Below, in pieces: positions 18,824 through 28,640 of a stretch of DNA of 64,000 bases. Positions within the stretch are counted from its first letter, which is position 1; each line of letters starts with the position of its first letter. Source of the stretch: G965226155 sp965226155 (GTDB lineage: Bacteria > Pseudomonadota > Gammaproteobacteria > Eutrophobiales > Eutrophobiaceae); assembly GCA_965226155.1 (NCBI GenBank), contig OZ245331.1:1-64000 (forward strand), written 5' to 3'. The translations under genes and the position numbers were made by a program. The notes under the pieces are model-generated. The model worked only from the letters and a program-made list of their open reading frames with translations. It ran no database searches and was not told the DNA's origin.

Positions 18824-19253
18824 CAGTATGGGCGTTCGCCACTGAAAAGGCCAGCCAGGAACACGTGACGAACCTTGGTTGCCGATTGCATGCAGCCACC
18901 CATCTCATAAATAGCCATTCTTACCACTAGTGAAGCAGGCTTCATCTTGACGAAAGACATTCCTTGGATGGAGTAACTCAAGATAGTGAACCGAATTCAT
19001 TTCAAACTTCGAAGGTTTTTGTATTTTCAATTCAAGTACAAACCGCATCGCAATATGTCGTCACTCGATGGTGTGCACGGTACAGTTCCTCCAAATCAAT
19101 AACGGTAGAAAGATACACTCCAGATTTTGTCGAGTCGGGATAGCGGAAACGATCACCAAGAGGATCGTGCTGATCAAGAATGCTGATCAGGATGCGAGCA
19201 GAATCGGAGTATGTGTCGCTAGTTGGCTGTCCTAGTTTTTCTAGCGCATCAGT
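18824..19253. other. Gene-free stretch
   Basis: 430 bp without a convincing coding frame on either strand. Short open stretches are present on the minus strand but none matches a family I recognise. The sequence is probably degraded accessory DNA between the pentapeptide gene and IS3 copy A. Confidence 0.4.
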
Positions 19254-20758
19254 TGTATCCCGTCAAAGCATATGAGACACAATTGAGCTAAATTCTAAGA
19301 GAGACTTCTGATAAGTTAACCTTATAGAACAGGAGTCTCATTATGGGTAATAATAGCGAGAAGTTGGTTAAAGAAATACGTCGTCGTACCCGCAAAAAGT
19401 ATTCCTCTGAAGAAAAGATCTGAATTGTGCTGGAAGGTATGCGTGGAGAAGAAAGTATCGCTGAGCTGTGCCGCCGGGAAGGATTGAATCAAAACGTGTA
19501 TTACCGCTGGAGCAAGGAGTTTCTAGAGGCCGGGAAACAGCGCCTGGCTGGCGATATCAAACGGGAAGCCAGTTCCAGTGAAGTCACCGATCTGAAGAGA
19601 GAAAACGACCAGCTCAAACGCCTGCTAGCCGACATCATGCTGAAGAACGATGTGCTTAAAAAAAGTGTGCTTGGCTTGGAGTCGACCTGGGCAGACGAAT
19701 GAGTTTGTCAGCGGCAGAGAAGCTGGAAGTGACCCGGTTGGTAGAAGGCTCGGAATTACCTGTTAGATGTACCCTGAGAGAATTAGGGGTGAGTCGTAGT
19801 AGCTTTTATCGTTGGTATCGGTAATATCTGGATAATGGACCAGAGGGTCTGGAGCCAAGCAGTCGATCACCTAGGCGGTTCTGGAATAAGTTACCGGAGA
19901 CGGTGAAGGAGCAGTGTCTGGAGATCGCCTTGCAACATCCAGACAAATCACCCCGCGAGTTAGCGTGGACCATCACCGATGGACATAGCTGCTTCATCTC
20001 GGGATCCAGTGTCTATCGCCTGTTAAAGCAATACGATCTCATTACCAGTCCTGCTTATATCCTGATGCAAGCGGGGGATTCGTTTCAGAATCCAACACGA
20101 CGAGTCAACGAGCTATGGCAGACGGACTTCACCTACTTTCGTGTCGTGGGTTGGGGGTGGTATTACCTGTCCACGGTGCTGGATGATTACTCCCGCTATA
20201 TCATTGCCTGGAAGTTAACGACCAGCACGGCAACTGGTGACGTGAAGCAAACACTGGATGCGGCGATTGAGACCACCGGTGTCAACGAGATAACGGTCAA
20301 ACACCGTCCTCGTTTACTCAGTGATAACGGACCTTGTTATATCTCGTCAGAATTAAAAGACTACCTGGGCAAACACCAACTGCAACATACCCGTGGCGCA
20401 CCGTATCACCCTATGACCCAAGGCAAGATTGAACGTTATCACCGTTCCATGAAGAACGTCGTAAAGTTGGAGCACTATTACTATCCGTGGGAGTTGGAAC
20501 AGGCCATCCGGCAATTCGTTCAGTACTACAATCATGAGCGTTACCATGAGTCGCTCGACAACATTACACCTGCCGATATGTATTTTGGCCGTTATCAGGA
20601 AATCATAGACAGAAGAGCCGTCATTAAACACGAAACGCTACAACTGAGGAGGAAGGATAATTTAAGTTTATCTATGAACCAGTGAAATAGGACTACAATG
20701 TATGAAAGTCTCTCTTAACTTTTAGACTATTGTGTCCCAGATCTTTTGACGACTTACA
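19254..20758 (+). mobile_element. IS3-family element, copy A (full length, both genes nonsense-mutated)
   Basis: 1505 bp with ends TGTATCCCGTCAAAG and CTTTTGACGACTTACA. The orfA frame (19343-19702) has CGA to TGA at 19420-19422, and the orfB frame (19699-20685) has CAA to TAA at 19822-19824. Both changes are C-to-T. The rest is almost identical to copy B, so the copy died recently. The flanks (CAGT left, ATTA right) show no target-site duplication. Confidence 0.92.
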
Positions 20759-20905
20759 ATTATTGTCCGGCATGGGACAACTGATACTAGATGAGTGACT
20801 GTGCAGGGGTCAAGTCATGAGATCAATGGCCTGGGTAAAATTAAGGAGATAGGACTAAGGTGTGTCCTGCCCTTCTTAGATTTGATCCAGTTATAATGAG
20901 ACATA

Positions 20906-21988
20906 CTATGGTTTAACCAGAATCTTTTTGACCCAGCCGCCGCCATTACCTGTTTCGACCTTGACAAAACCGTTATTTTCTTCGCCCATATAAATCATTC
21001 CGTCGGATTTTTGCAGCTTGCCGACCTGGTTCGCTGAAGCGGATGAGTCAGAGAGTAATGCCACGTTATTTATCTTTGGATAAAGTACGTCACCTTCTAC
21101 AAATACGGTTCCCGCTTTTGTGGACCCACCAGCGGCCGCTTCTTGTAACAGTGTACCAACATCACGATGTAAACTGGGTTGATCTCGCACGACACCGACA
21201 ATGTTGTTGTAAGTATCCATGAGGCTTGCAACAATCACCTTACCTTCATCCGTGCTGCTATAGCCACCAAGACCGGCGCCGGCGCCGCCAAACAGAAGAC
21301 CGCCCAACGCCAAATCTGCTTTCTTCGAACTACCGGTTGCTGAACCGATTTGCACCCCGGTTCGCGCATCGGCGACTAACATACTTGTTTGCGCCTCTTT
21401 GAATTTAAGGCCGCCGGCCAGACTACCGATGACAGCTCCGGAGGAACCGAACAGACCACCGATTGCCCCACCCAGCGCTCCACCCATACCACCGGCATCA
21501 CTGTCCGAGAAAACTACCTGAAGCTGCAGAAGAAAATCTGCGCTGACCATCTGCCCGCCCCCGACGTTTGAATTTTTCCGAAGTTCGTTCGCATCCATGA
21601 GGGCGCGTTCCTGCATCATATTATTCATACCCAGTCCGCGTTCAACAACAATAAAACAATTGGATTGCTGAATAATCATACGGACAACGCTAACCGGTGA
21701 CTGCAGGTCATATCGTGATAATGCAGCCAATACGAAGTCTTGCGGCTCTACTACTGCCATCGCTCCCATCGGTTTATCACAATTTTCTAGGCCGCTTTCT
21801 CCCGTGGAGCCAGATGGACCGGCGGCGCCTTGCGCGACACTACCGCCCTCCCCTTGTTTCATGCTGGTAATACCCTGCGCCTGCGCCAGTGAAATAAAAC
21901 CAGCCACTGATAAGGTAATTGATGTGATTTTCAAGGCCTGCAGAATGCTGGCTGCAGTTGGCAGATGCCTCTTTCTGTAAAAAAACAT
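20906..21988 (-). CDS. CsgG/HfaB-like outer-membrane lipid-free protein with C-terminal SH3-like domain
   Basis: I chose the ATG at 21988 (MFFYRKRHLPTAAS, 360 residues) because a strong GGAGGAGAGGG ribosome site precedes it; an upstream TTG would lie in that site. A hydrophobic signal ends near SLAQAQG. Residues about 75-260 carry the CsgG-type fold (FIVVERGLGMNNMMQER, SADFLLQLQVVF, a Gly-rich membrane-insertion-like stretch and TSMLVADARTG). The last 65 residues look like a bacterial SH3 domain (VALLSDSSASANQVGKL, GFVKVETGNGGGWVKK). CsgG proteins form secretion pores or act in envelope assembly. No curli genes are nearby, so the role is open. Confidence 0.7.
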   Translation of the reverse strand: MFFYRKRHLPTAASILQALKITSITLSVAGFISLAQAQGITSMKQGEGGSVAQGAAGPSGSTGESGLENCDKPMGAMAVVEPQDFVLAALSRYDLQSPVSVVRMIIQQSNCFIVVERGLGMNNMMQERALMDANELRKNSNVGGGQMVSADFLLQLQVVFSDSDAGGMGGALGGAIGGLFGSSGAVIGSLAGGLKFKEAQTSMLVADARTGVQIGSATGSSKKADLALGGLLFGGAGAGLGGYSSTDEGKVIVASLMDTYNNIVGVVRDQPSLHRDVGTLLQEAAAGGSTKAGTVFVEGDVLYPKINNVALLSDSSASANQVGKLQKSDGMIYMGEENNGFVKVETGNGGGWVKKILVKP

Positions 21989-22156
21989 TTCCCTCTCCTC
22001 CAATATTAATGATTAAGGGCTAATATACATGCTACACCATTACAATCCTATTAAGGAAAAAGGTGTCCCGCTCTAGATTCAACTTCATGACTGACTGGTA
22101 TCCTTTTCACAGCGATGGCTATTATGTAAAGTTAACTCGCACATGGTTAGCTTGCT

Positions 22157-22262
22157 CTGCCCCCCTAAAACGGATCCAGTAATTAAGCTAGAAAATAACT
22201 TAAACTGGGCATATAAGGGGCCAATCATGACAAGAAAACCCTACAAGCCCGAAGCGATCATT
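22157..22262 (+). mobile_element. Left-end remnant of a second IS3-type element
   Basis: TGCCCCCCTAAAACGG at 22157 looks like an IS terminus, and the ATG at 22227 opens MTRKPYKPEAII, which matches the N-terminus of IS407-group OrfA proteins. Homology stops after about a dozen codons, close to IS3 copy B. The rest of the 22004-22312 gap holds no gene. Confidence 0.5.
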
Positions 22263-22401
22263 AGTGGTAATGTTTCCTTCACGCCCATCGACGTTTCCAC
22301 ATAGGGCTTCACTGTATCCCGTCAAAGCATATGAGACACAATTGAGCTAAATTCTAAGAGAGACTTCTGATAAGTTAACCTTATAAAATAGGAGTCTCAT
22401 T

Positions 22402-22761
22402 ATGGGTAATAATAGCGAGAAGTTGGTTAAAGATATACGTCGTCGTACCCGCAAAAAGTATTCCTCTGAAGAAGAGATCCGAATTGTGCTGGAAGGTATG
22501 CGTGGAGAAGAAAGTATCGCTGAGCTGTGCCGCCGGGAAGGATTGAATCAAAACGTGTATTACCGCTGGAGCAAGGAGTTTCTAGAGGCCGGGAAACAGC
22601 GCCTGGCTGGCGATATCAAACGGGAAGCCAGTTCCAGTGAAGTCACCGATCTGAAGAAAGAAAACGACCAGCTCAAACGCCTGCTAGCCGACATCACGCT
22701 GAAGAACGATGTGCTTAAAAAAAGTGTGCTTGGCTTGGAGTCGACCTGGGCAGACGAATGA
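22402..22761 (+). CDS. IS3-family transposase OrfA (copy B)
   Basis: A 119-residue DNA-binding protein. A helix-turn-helix (EEEIRIVLEGMRGEESIAEL then CRREGLNQNVYYRWSKEF) is followed by a leucine-zipper-like coiled coil (residues about 75-110, EVTDLKKENDQLKRLLADI). It binds the IS ends and regulates or fuses with OrfB. It overlaps orfB by ATGA at 22758-22761, allowing coupling; a -1 shift at the A-run would give an OrfAB fusion. This copy has Thr for Met in ITLKND. Confidence 0.93.
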   Translation: MGNNSEKLVKDIRRRTRKKYSSEEEIRIVLEGMRGEESIAELCRREGLNQNVYYRWSKEFLEAGKQRLAGDIKREASSSEVTDLKKENDQLKRLLADITLKNDVLKKSVLGLESTWADE

Positions 22762-23744
22762 GTTTGTCAGCGGCAGAGAAGCTGGAAGTGATCCGGTTGG
22801 TAGAAGGCTCGGAATTACCTGTTAGATGTACCCTGAGAGAATTAGGGGTGAGTCGTAGTAGCTTTTATCGTTGGTATCGGCAATATCTGGATAATGGACC
22901 AGAGGGTCTGGAGCCAAGCAGTCGATCACCTAGGCGGTTCTGGAATAAGTTACCGGAGACGGTGAAGGAGCAGTGTCTGGAGATCGCCTTGCAACATCCA
23001 GACAAATCACCCCGCGAGTTAGCGTGGACCATCACCGATGAACATAGTTGCTTCATCTCGGGATCCAGTGTCTATCGCCTGTTAAAGCAATACGATCTCA
23101 TTACCAGTCCTGCTTATATCCTGATGCAAGCGGGGGATTCGTTTCAGAATCCAACACGACGAGTCAACGAGCTATGGCAGACGGACTTCACCTACTTTCG
23201 TGTCGTGGGTTGGGGGTGGTATTACCTGTCCACGGTGCTGGATGATTACTCCCGCTATATCATTGCCTGGAAGTTAACGACCAGCATGGCAACTGGTGAC
23301 GTGAAGCAAACACTGGATGCGGCGATTGAGACCACCGGTGTCAACGAGATAACGGTCAAACACCGTCCTCGTTTACTCAGTGATAACGGACCTTGTTATA
23401 TCTCGTCAGAATTAAAAGACTACCTGGGCAAACACCAACTGCAACATACCCGTGGCGCACCGTATCACCCTATGACCCAAGGCAAGATTGAACGTTATCA
23501 CCGTTCCATGAAGAACGTCGTAAAGTTGGAGCACTATTACTATCCGTGGGAGTTGGAACAGGCCATCCGGCAATTCGTTCAGTACTACAATCATGAGCGT
23601 TACCATGAGTCGCTCGACAACATTACACCTGCCGATATGTATTTTGGCCGTTATCAGGAAATCATAGACAGAAGAGCCGTCATTAAACACGAAACGCTAC
23701 AACTGAGGAGGAAGGATAATTTAAGTTTATGTATGAACCAGTGA
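22758..23744 (+). CDS. IS3-family transposase OrfB (copy B)
   Basis: A 328-residue DDE integrase. An N-terminal helix-turn-helix (TLRELGVSRSSFYRWYRQYL) is followed by an HTH_21-like segment and the rve catalytic core. The triad is D in WQTDFTYF, D in LLSDNGPCYIS and E in GKIERYHRSMK, with the usual D-D and D-x35-E spacing. The C-terminus has YYNHERYHESLDNITPADMYFGR. It is intact and presumably active, the likely source of trans-acting transposase for the partial copies. Confidence 0.95.
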   Translation: MSLSAAEKLEVIRLVEGSELPVRCTLRELGVSRSSFYRWYRQYLDNGPEGLEPSSRSPRRFWNKLPETVKEQCLEIALQHPDKSPRELAWTITDEHSCFISGSSVYRLLKQYDLITSPAYILMQAGDSFQNPTRRVNELWQTDFTYFRVVGWGWYYLSTVLDDYSRYIIAWKLTTSMATGDVKQTLDAAIETTGVNEITVKHRPRLLSDNGPCYISSELKDYLGKHQLQHTRGAPYHPMTQGKIERYHRSMKNVVKLEHYYYPWELEQAIRQFVQYYNHERYHESLDNITPADMYFGRYQEIIDRRAVIKHETLQLRRKDNLSLCMNQ

Positions 23745-23866
23745 AATAGGACTACAATGTATGAAAGTCTCTCTTAACTCTTAGACTATTGTGTCCCAGA
23801 TCTTTTGACGACTTACACGACTTACAATTTTTAAGTAAATAACAATTCAATTGTGGCATCAATCAT

Positions 23867-24937
23867 CTAGGGTGTTTTTTGCGGTGGAAACAAGTCTTTC
23901 TGAGCCGCCTCTAAGTCGCACTCGTATGTAACTTCAATATCAGGAACTTTGCGATAGGTTCCATTTACAATAACCGGTTCCGTCAGATAAACCGGGTCTT
24001 CGATCGTCACTGTAATAGTCATCCCCATGCCACCATTGTTAAGGGTGTAATGTTCAATGATCCGTTTTTGTTCGCTTGAATAAATGCCAGGAGCCAGGCC
24101 CCATTTCACGCCAGCAGGAAAGCCGACAGTATCCACCAGTAGGCTGCCATCCTCATCAATGTGGGCAATGGAATGCCCTACCAAACTCGGTTCAAGATCA
24201 TCAGGATGCCTGGTCTCATCTAAATGGAGTGTCCGAGTATACGCTGAATATTGTGATGTAATTTCAATTCGATCTACATAACGTTTCCACGAATAAGCAT
24301 AAGGCCCGAGGGAATAAAAAGGTAACCCTCGTTCTGCACATTCGTACCCAGGGTTATCACGGTAATCAAAGCGGACACGCTGTGCTTCCCCCAGCTCGGT
24401 TAACGGCCAGCTACCCTCTTCTGGCGGTTCGAAAGGTTCAGATGTCACTTGAGTATTTGGGCCGCGCGTCCAGGTTCCGGAAAAATCTTTTGAAGGTAAA
24501 TTATCCTCACTAATAGGCGATGTAGCAGGAACTACTTTAACTGTACCGGCGTTTCTAGCGGAAATAGCGATGTTAAATGTATCACCTTCTTCACTGATGA
24601 TATGATCTAATATCATCAGATTGCTTTTACGATCTCGACTAGGATTGCCGACAACAACGACCTTATCTCCGACTTTAATTGAATCTTCCTCCCAACCCAG
24701 TCTCTTCAACGTCATTAATGAGCCCGATTCGACAAGCCAGGTTTCAGTTTCATTGTTTTCCTTCGTTGCCTGTACTTCCATATAAACGTGGGGATTCCGC
24801 CACCTGAAATAAGTCACCGTGCCTGCAACAGTCACAGTGTCATCAAACGAAAAATTGGCGCGGCCATGGTGTGACATCACCGGCGTTACGTTAAAAAAGA
24901 ATACACACACGGTGAGAATGAATAATGTGGATTTCAT
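23867..24937 (-). CDS. DUF6152 family exported protein
   Basis: A 356-residue protein with a signal peptide (MKSTLFILTVCVFFFNVTPVMS) and the DUF6152 hallmark right after cleavage: HHGRANFSFDDTVTVAGTV then FRWRNPHVYMEV. The first 110 residues form the small beta domain; the remainder (from DFSGTWTRGP) is a second domain with GYECAERGLP and HSIAHIDEDGSLLVDTVGF. Such proteins are common in marine Gammaproteobacteria next to TonB receptors; the function is not established. A frameshifted paralogue lies at 27437-28512. Confidence 0.8.
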   Translation of the reverse strand: MKSTLFILTVCVFFFNVTPVMSHHGRANFSFDDTVTVAGTVTYFRWRNPHVYMEVQATKENNETETWLVESGSLMTLKRLGWEEDSIKVGDKVVVVGNPSRDRKSNLMILDHIISEEGDTFNIAISARNAGTVKVVPATSPISEDNLPSKDFSGTWTRGPNTQVTSEPFEPPEEGSWPLTELGEAQRVRFDYRDNPGYECAERGLPFYSLGPYAYSWKRYVDRIEITSQYSAYTRTLHLDETRHPDDLEPSLVGHSIAHIDEDGSLLVDTVGFPAGVKWGLAPGIYSSEQKRIIEHYTLNNGGMGMTITVTIEDPVYLTEPVIVNGTYRKVPDIEVTYECDLEAAQKDLFPPQKTP

Positions 24938-24990
24938 GAGCCTAAACTAAAATAAACTCCTAATCTAAAAATGTTACATTCATCCTTATT

Positions 24991-25022
24991 GAATGTCTGC
25001 TTTGTGACATAAGCGGACGTTC
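24991..25022. repeat. Intergenic hairpin repeat (copy 1)
   Basis: GAATGTCTGCTT and AAGCGGACGTTC pair over 12 bp (two G-U-type mismatches) around an 8-base loop. It sits between the TPR gene's stop and the DUF6152 start on the same strand, where it could act as a terminator or attenuator. Similar hairpins follow DoxX (27353-27383) and the 53954 gene (54788-54819), with a half copy at about 26850. Confidence 0.55.
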
Positions 25023-25034
25023 ATTGAGCAAGGA

Positions 25035-26684
25035 TCAGTTCGAAAAACCAATCCGATTACGCAATTCTACAAAACGGGGTTCATCCATGACTGGGTCGCT
25101 CATAACATTGGATTTAATATATTGTAAAGAGACAAGTCCTCCGTTCGGATCTTGGCTTAAGGCGTCGTATGCTTCATCAGTATTACCAATCGCTAGATTC
25201 ATCAGGGTCGAATTAGTTATACTAACGGATTGTCCTTTTGCAATCCTCGTCTCGTACTCATTCACAAGTCTAGCCGCATCTTCACTTAACCCAAGTCTTG
25301 AATAGGTGTATGCCACCATCATATCTGGTCCTCTACCTACCTCAGTTTGTATCTGCTCTGCAGTCCGTATCGCTTTTATTGACTCATCCTTGTTTCCGGA
25401 TAAATATTCCGCGATTCCGAGCATCCTATATAGCCAGGGAAACTCATAGTATTTGAGGCCCTGACGGAATTGATACGCAGCTTCATCTGACCGACCACCA
25501 AACGTTAACGGCGAACCGAGACGTGCATGCCAGCTGGCATCATTTGGTGTTAATGCCTGAGCACGTCCTGCCATTTGGACAGCTTTATCATGCTCTTCAA
25601 TAACCGAAAGAAAATGGGCATAGCCATCTAATATAACTGTCACATTCGGGCCCAACTGCAACGCACGTTCGTAGGCTTGGTTTGCCTCTACATTACGTCC
25701 GTTTATGAAATGGATCAATGCCTGGGCCATATGGGCGAAACAGAGGTTTGGATCCAGTGCCAAGGCTTTTTCAGTATGGGCAGCGGCTATCTTTTCTTCT
25801 TCAGCTAAGCTCGACAACCTGCTTGGATTAGCAAAAGTATGGGCAATCCCATAAGAAGTCGCCTTAAGGGCGTGGGCCAGGGCAAAGTCTGGATCAGCTG
25901 CAATTGCCTCATCCATGTGTTGATAAAACTTAGGTGGCATCCCAGCTTCAATGTGAGAAACTACCGTTCTTCCCTTTAAGTAAAGTTTATAAGCTTCAAT
26001 TGAGTTGGCTAGTGGTTTGTGAATGCGTGCTTTTTCTGCCTCAGATACATTTGCGCCGACGGCCATGGCAATCTGCTCGACAATCTCTGCTTGTATAGTA
26101 AAGATATCAGCCAGGTCACGCTCATATGTCTCAGACCACAGCTCATTATTATCAGCGGCATTAAAGAGTTGTACATCAACGTTGATTATATTGTCATCAT
26201 AAAGGACGCTACCCTTCATGATGGCCCCTACGTTGAGATTAGAAGCAATCTCATCTATAGGCATGTCACTTGGAAATTTTGCCTCACCTACAATATCTTT
26301 ATTTGTATAACTGATATCCGTATTAAAGACACCGTTATGTGCAATGACGCTCATGTCTTCAATTTGGGCGAGTAAAAACAGGAGATCTTGATGGAAACCC
26401 ATGGTGAGGTAGGCATCATCGGGGTTTGGGCTCAGGTTATTAAAAATTAATACCGCTACGGAGTTATGCAGGACAGTATCAATTTCGTCGGCATCCATTT
26501 CGTTTATTGTTTCTGCTGGCTCAACGACTGGCAGTATTGCCTGTTCTGCAACCAATTCGGGCTCGTTTGTCAGTATGTAGTTATCAATAATAAGAAACGC
26601 TAAAACTAATACGACCAGTCCAACAATAAAGTAAACCAGCGTATTCCCGGTAAAACGGCGATCAGTTATTTGATTTGTTAACAT
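25035..26684 (-). CDS. Membrane-anchored TPR protein with FlgO/TolB-like domain
   Basis: 549 residues. One transmembrane helix (residues about 13-33, NTLVYFIVGLVVLVLAFLI) anchors the protein. Residues about 75-210 form a FlgO/TolB-N-like domain (SVAVLIFNNLSPNPDDAYL, ILKGSVLYDD-like MKGSVLYDDNIINVDVQL, SETYERDLADIF). The rest is a run of tetratricopeptide repeats (FALAHALKATSYG, NLCFAHMAQALIHF, FPWLYRMLGIAEYLSGN). Relatives often carry an N-terminal winged helix or cyclase domain; here it is absent. The role, probably regulatory or scaffolding, is unknown. DoxX is divergent, 256 bp away. Confidence 0.8.
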   Translation of the reverse strand: MLTNQITDRRFTGNTLVYFIVGLVVLVLAFLIIDNYILTNEPELVAEQAILPVVEPAETINEMDADEIDTVLHNSVAVLIFNNLSPNPDDAYLTMGFHQDLLFLLAQIEDMSVIAHNGVFNTDISYTNKDIVGEAKFPSDMPIDEIASNLNVGAIMKGSVLYDDNIINVDVQLFNAADNNELWSETYERDLADIFTIQAEIVEQIAMAVGANVSEAEKARIHKPLANSIEAYKLYLKGRTVVSHIEAGMPPKFYQHMDEAIAADPDFALAHALKATSYGIAHTFANPSRLSSLAEEEKIAAAHTEKALALDPNLCFAHMAQALIHFINGRNVEANQAYERALQLGPNVTVILDGYAHFLSVIEEHDKAVQMAGRAQALTPNDASWHARLGSPLTFGGRSDEAAYQFRQGLKYYEFPWLYRMLGIAEYLSGNKDESIKAIRTAEQIQTEVGRGPDMMVAYTYSRLGLSEDAARLVNEYETRIAKGQSVSITNSTLMNLAIGNTDEAYDALSQDPNGGLVSLQYIKSNVMSDPVMDEPRFVELRNRIGFSN

Positions 26685-26940
26685 AATGCCCCCTCAAATA
26701 CAGAGAGTATGTTTGTTCGCTCTATAAAACGAGCGAAGTCTATTTGTGGCTATCCCCTGCATGGAATACCCAGCATGACCTTATTTTACCTTAGTCCAAG
26801 GAGATATTGATACTAATAGATAGGGGATCCCATTGACTAAAGCAAATAGGATGAATGTCCGCTTTGTGTCAAAAGGTTTCACATCATGGAATAAATGACA
26901 CAAAATCGAATCTTACTATTAGATAAATATAGGGGGAATT

Positions 26941-27348
26941 ATGTTAGATTTTATGATTGATAATAAATACGTCTTACTCACGGGCCGTGTTCTATTGGTT
27001 ATTGTTTATCTCTATTTGAACCCTTTTCTTACTTGGGATTTTCTTGCCAATGGTCTCCACCCAGTTGCAACGGCCGCAGTAAAGGGTATTCCTGCTTTTT
27101 TAGTTTGGGCGTCTATGGTACTTAAGTTGTTTGCTGGGTTTGCTATTATTATTGGTTTTCAAACCAGGCTTGGGGCACTTGCCCTTATCGTTTTTACGCT
27201 CTGTACAGCATTTATTTTCCATTTCCCTACAGAGCCAGACATGAACTATGTCGTGTTCTTAAAAGAAATCTCTATGATTGGTGGTTTACTTATTCTCGCA
27301 GCTGTAGGGCCTGGTGAGTTGAGTGTGGAAGGACGTAAAAAATCCTAG
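26941..27348 (+). CDS. DoxX family membrane protein
   Basis: 135 residues with four hydrophobic helices (LLTGRVLLVIVYLYL, GIPAFLVWASMVLKLFAGFA, LGALALIVFTLCTAFIFHF, ISMIGGLLILAAVGPGELS), the DoxX/SURF4-type topology. The C-terminal AVGPGELSVE is typical. The gene starts after a TATAGGGGGAATT ribosome site. DoxX proteins are linked to redox homeostasis and lipid or thiol metabolism, but the function here is open. A hairpin repeat follows its stop by 5 bp. Confidence 0.85.
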   Translation: MLDFMIDNKYVLLTGRVLLVIVYLYLNPFLTWDFLANGLHPVATAAVKGIPAFLVWASMVLKLFAGFAIIIGFQTRLGALALIVFTLCTAFIFHFPTEPDMNYVVFLKEISMIGGLLILAAVGPGELSVEGRKKS

Positions 27349-27352
27349 GATA

Positions 27353-27383
27353 ATATCCGCTTTGGGTCGATAGCGGACGTTCA
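27353..27383. repeat. Intergenic hairpin repeat (copy 2, terminator-like)
   Basis: TATCCGCT and AGCGGAC pair around TTTGGGTCGAT directly after the DoxX stop. Same family as the hairpin at 24991-25022; likely terminates doxX. Confidence 0.55.
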
Positions 27384-27436
27384 ATATATCAATTTCAGAC
27401 AACCTATTTCTAGTAGATTTGTGCTAATCTTTACCC

Positions 27437-28512
27437 ATGAAATTCACTTTATTTATTGCCACCGTTTGTGTATTCATGCTCAATGGCAGCGCCAGTAATA
27501 TCACACCACGGTCGTTCGAATTTTCTTTATAGTGACACCATCACTCTGGAAGGTAAGGTCATTGAATTTAAGTGGAGAAACCCACACTCCTATATGGAAA
27601 TTGAAACAAAAAATAAAAACAATGAAACGGAAATTTGGCTTATTGAGGTGGATACACCCACATCATTGAAAAGACAAGGATGGCAGAAAGATTCCATTAA
27701 AGCAGATGATGAAGTCTTGGTTGTTGGCAATCCCGATCGAGATCGTGAAAGGAAATTTTTGTTACTAGACCGCATCGTTCGTGGCGATGGAAAGACATTT
27801 TATGTTTCTCATATTAAAAGGACCGTTGGTACTATCAAAGAACTTGTTCGAACATCCACTGCAAGTGAGAAAATTTTACCATCACATGATTTCTCCGGCA
27901 CATGGAGACGTGGTCCCGATAATTCTGTAACAGGTAGATATTTCGAACCGCCAAGCGATTGGCCTTTAACCAATCAGGGAGAAGCACAGGTTGCCCGCTT
28001 TGATTCCTTTGATAATCCTGCCTACGATTGCTTGGAAAGAGGATTGCCCTTTTTTACTGTCAAGAACTATGACTTTTTATGGACACGCTACCAAGACCGG
28101 ATTGAGATAATCCACCAACTATCCACGTCGCCCCGGACAATTTATTTAAATCAAAATAATTACCTCGATGACCTCAAACCGAGTCTGATGGGGCATTCCA
28201 TCGCCCATTTTGATGACGATGGCAATCTGTTAGTAGATACCGTCGGGTTTACTGATGGAGTGAGATGGGGCCTGGCCCCCCGGCGTGAAATCAAGTGGGC
28301 AGAAACGCATTAGAGAACGTTATACGCTTGACGAGGATGGCCTCGGGATAATATTTTCAGTTACGATTGAAGACCCGGTTTATCTAACAGAGCCAGTGAC
28401 CATTAATGGCAGTTACTTTAAGGTTCCTGACGATCCATTCGACCCTTACATTTGCGACCTGGAAGCAGCTGGGAGACACAAGTCCTCATTCTCATCATTG
28501 AGTACGCCCTAG
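27437..28512 (+). pseudogene. DUF6152 family protein, two frameshifts
   Basis: The ATG at 27437 starts a signal peptide (MKFTLFIATVCVFML) that resembles the paralogue at 23867-24937. Near 27485-27510 the frame changes; the next frame carries APVISHHGRSNFLYSDTITL and VIEFKWRNPHSYMEIE through to DGVRWGLAPR. Near 28285 it changes again, to GQKRIRERYTLDEDGLG and the end at 28512. Whole-length homology with the intact paralogue shows it was once the same kind of gene. If the indels are real the product cannot be exported intact. Confidence 0.8.
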
Positions 28513-28587
28513 AGAAGTAAACCTACTTTATCAATGAGGAACTAATGGGGGAATACCCACGAAATGTACTGATTTGGTGAATATAAG

Positions 28588-28613
28588 AAAAAAGGGACCT
28601 TACTGTCCCTTTT
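28588..28613. terminator. Bidirectional rho-independent terminator
   Basis: AAAAAGGGAC, a 6-base loop and GTCCCTTTT form a stem with an A/T tail on each side, between two convergent genes (the DUF6152 pseudogene and the TonB receptor). Confidence 0.75.
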
Positions 28614-28640
28614 AACTAAACTAACCTGCTTAGAAATACG

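Larger units (their letters stand above)
22313..23817 (+). mobile_element. IS3-family element, copy B (intact)
   Basis: 1505 bp, both transposase frames open. The ends are imperfect inverted repeats of about 60 bp: left TGTATCCCGTCAAAGCATAT…, right (reverse strand) TGTAAGTCGTCAAAAGATCT…, both reaching a shared AAGAGAGACTT. Seven A residues followed by G (22717-22724) lie near the end of orfA, the place where many IS3 elements shift frame, though not in the canonical phase. The flanks (TCAC / CGAC) do not show a target duplication; a partial second end (CGACTTACA) follows at 23818-23826. Confidence 0.95.

Noticed and set aside
18824..19253. Short minus-strand frames that might be a transposase remnant
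   Set aside because: No motif or end sequence of a known family could be placed.
22717..22724. Programmed -1 frameshift heptamer in orfA
   Set aside because: The A7G run is present, but in the orfA frame it reads AAA AAA AGT, not the canonical A-AAA-AAG phase; ATGA coupling explains OrfB synthesis equally well.
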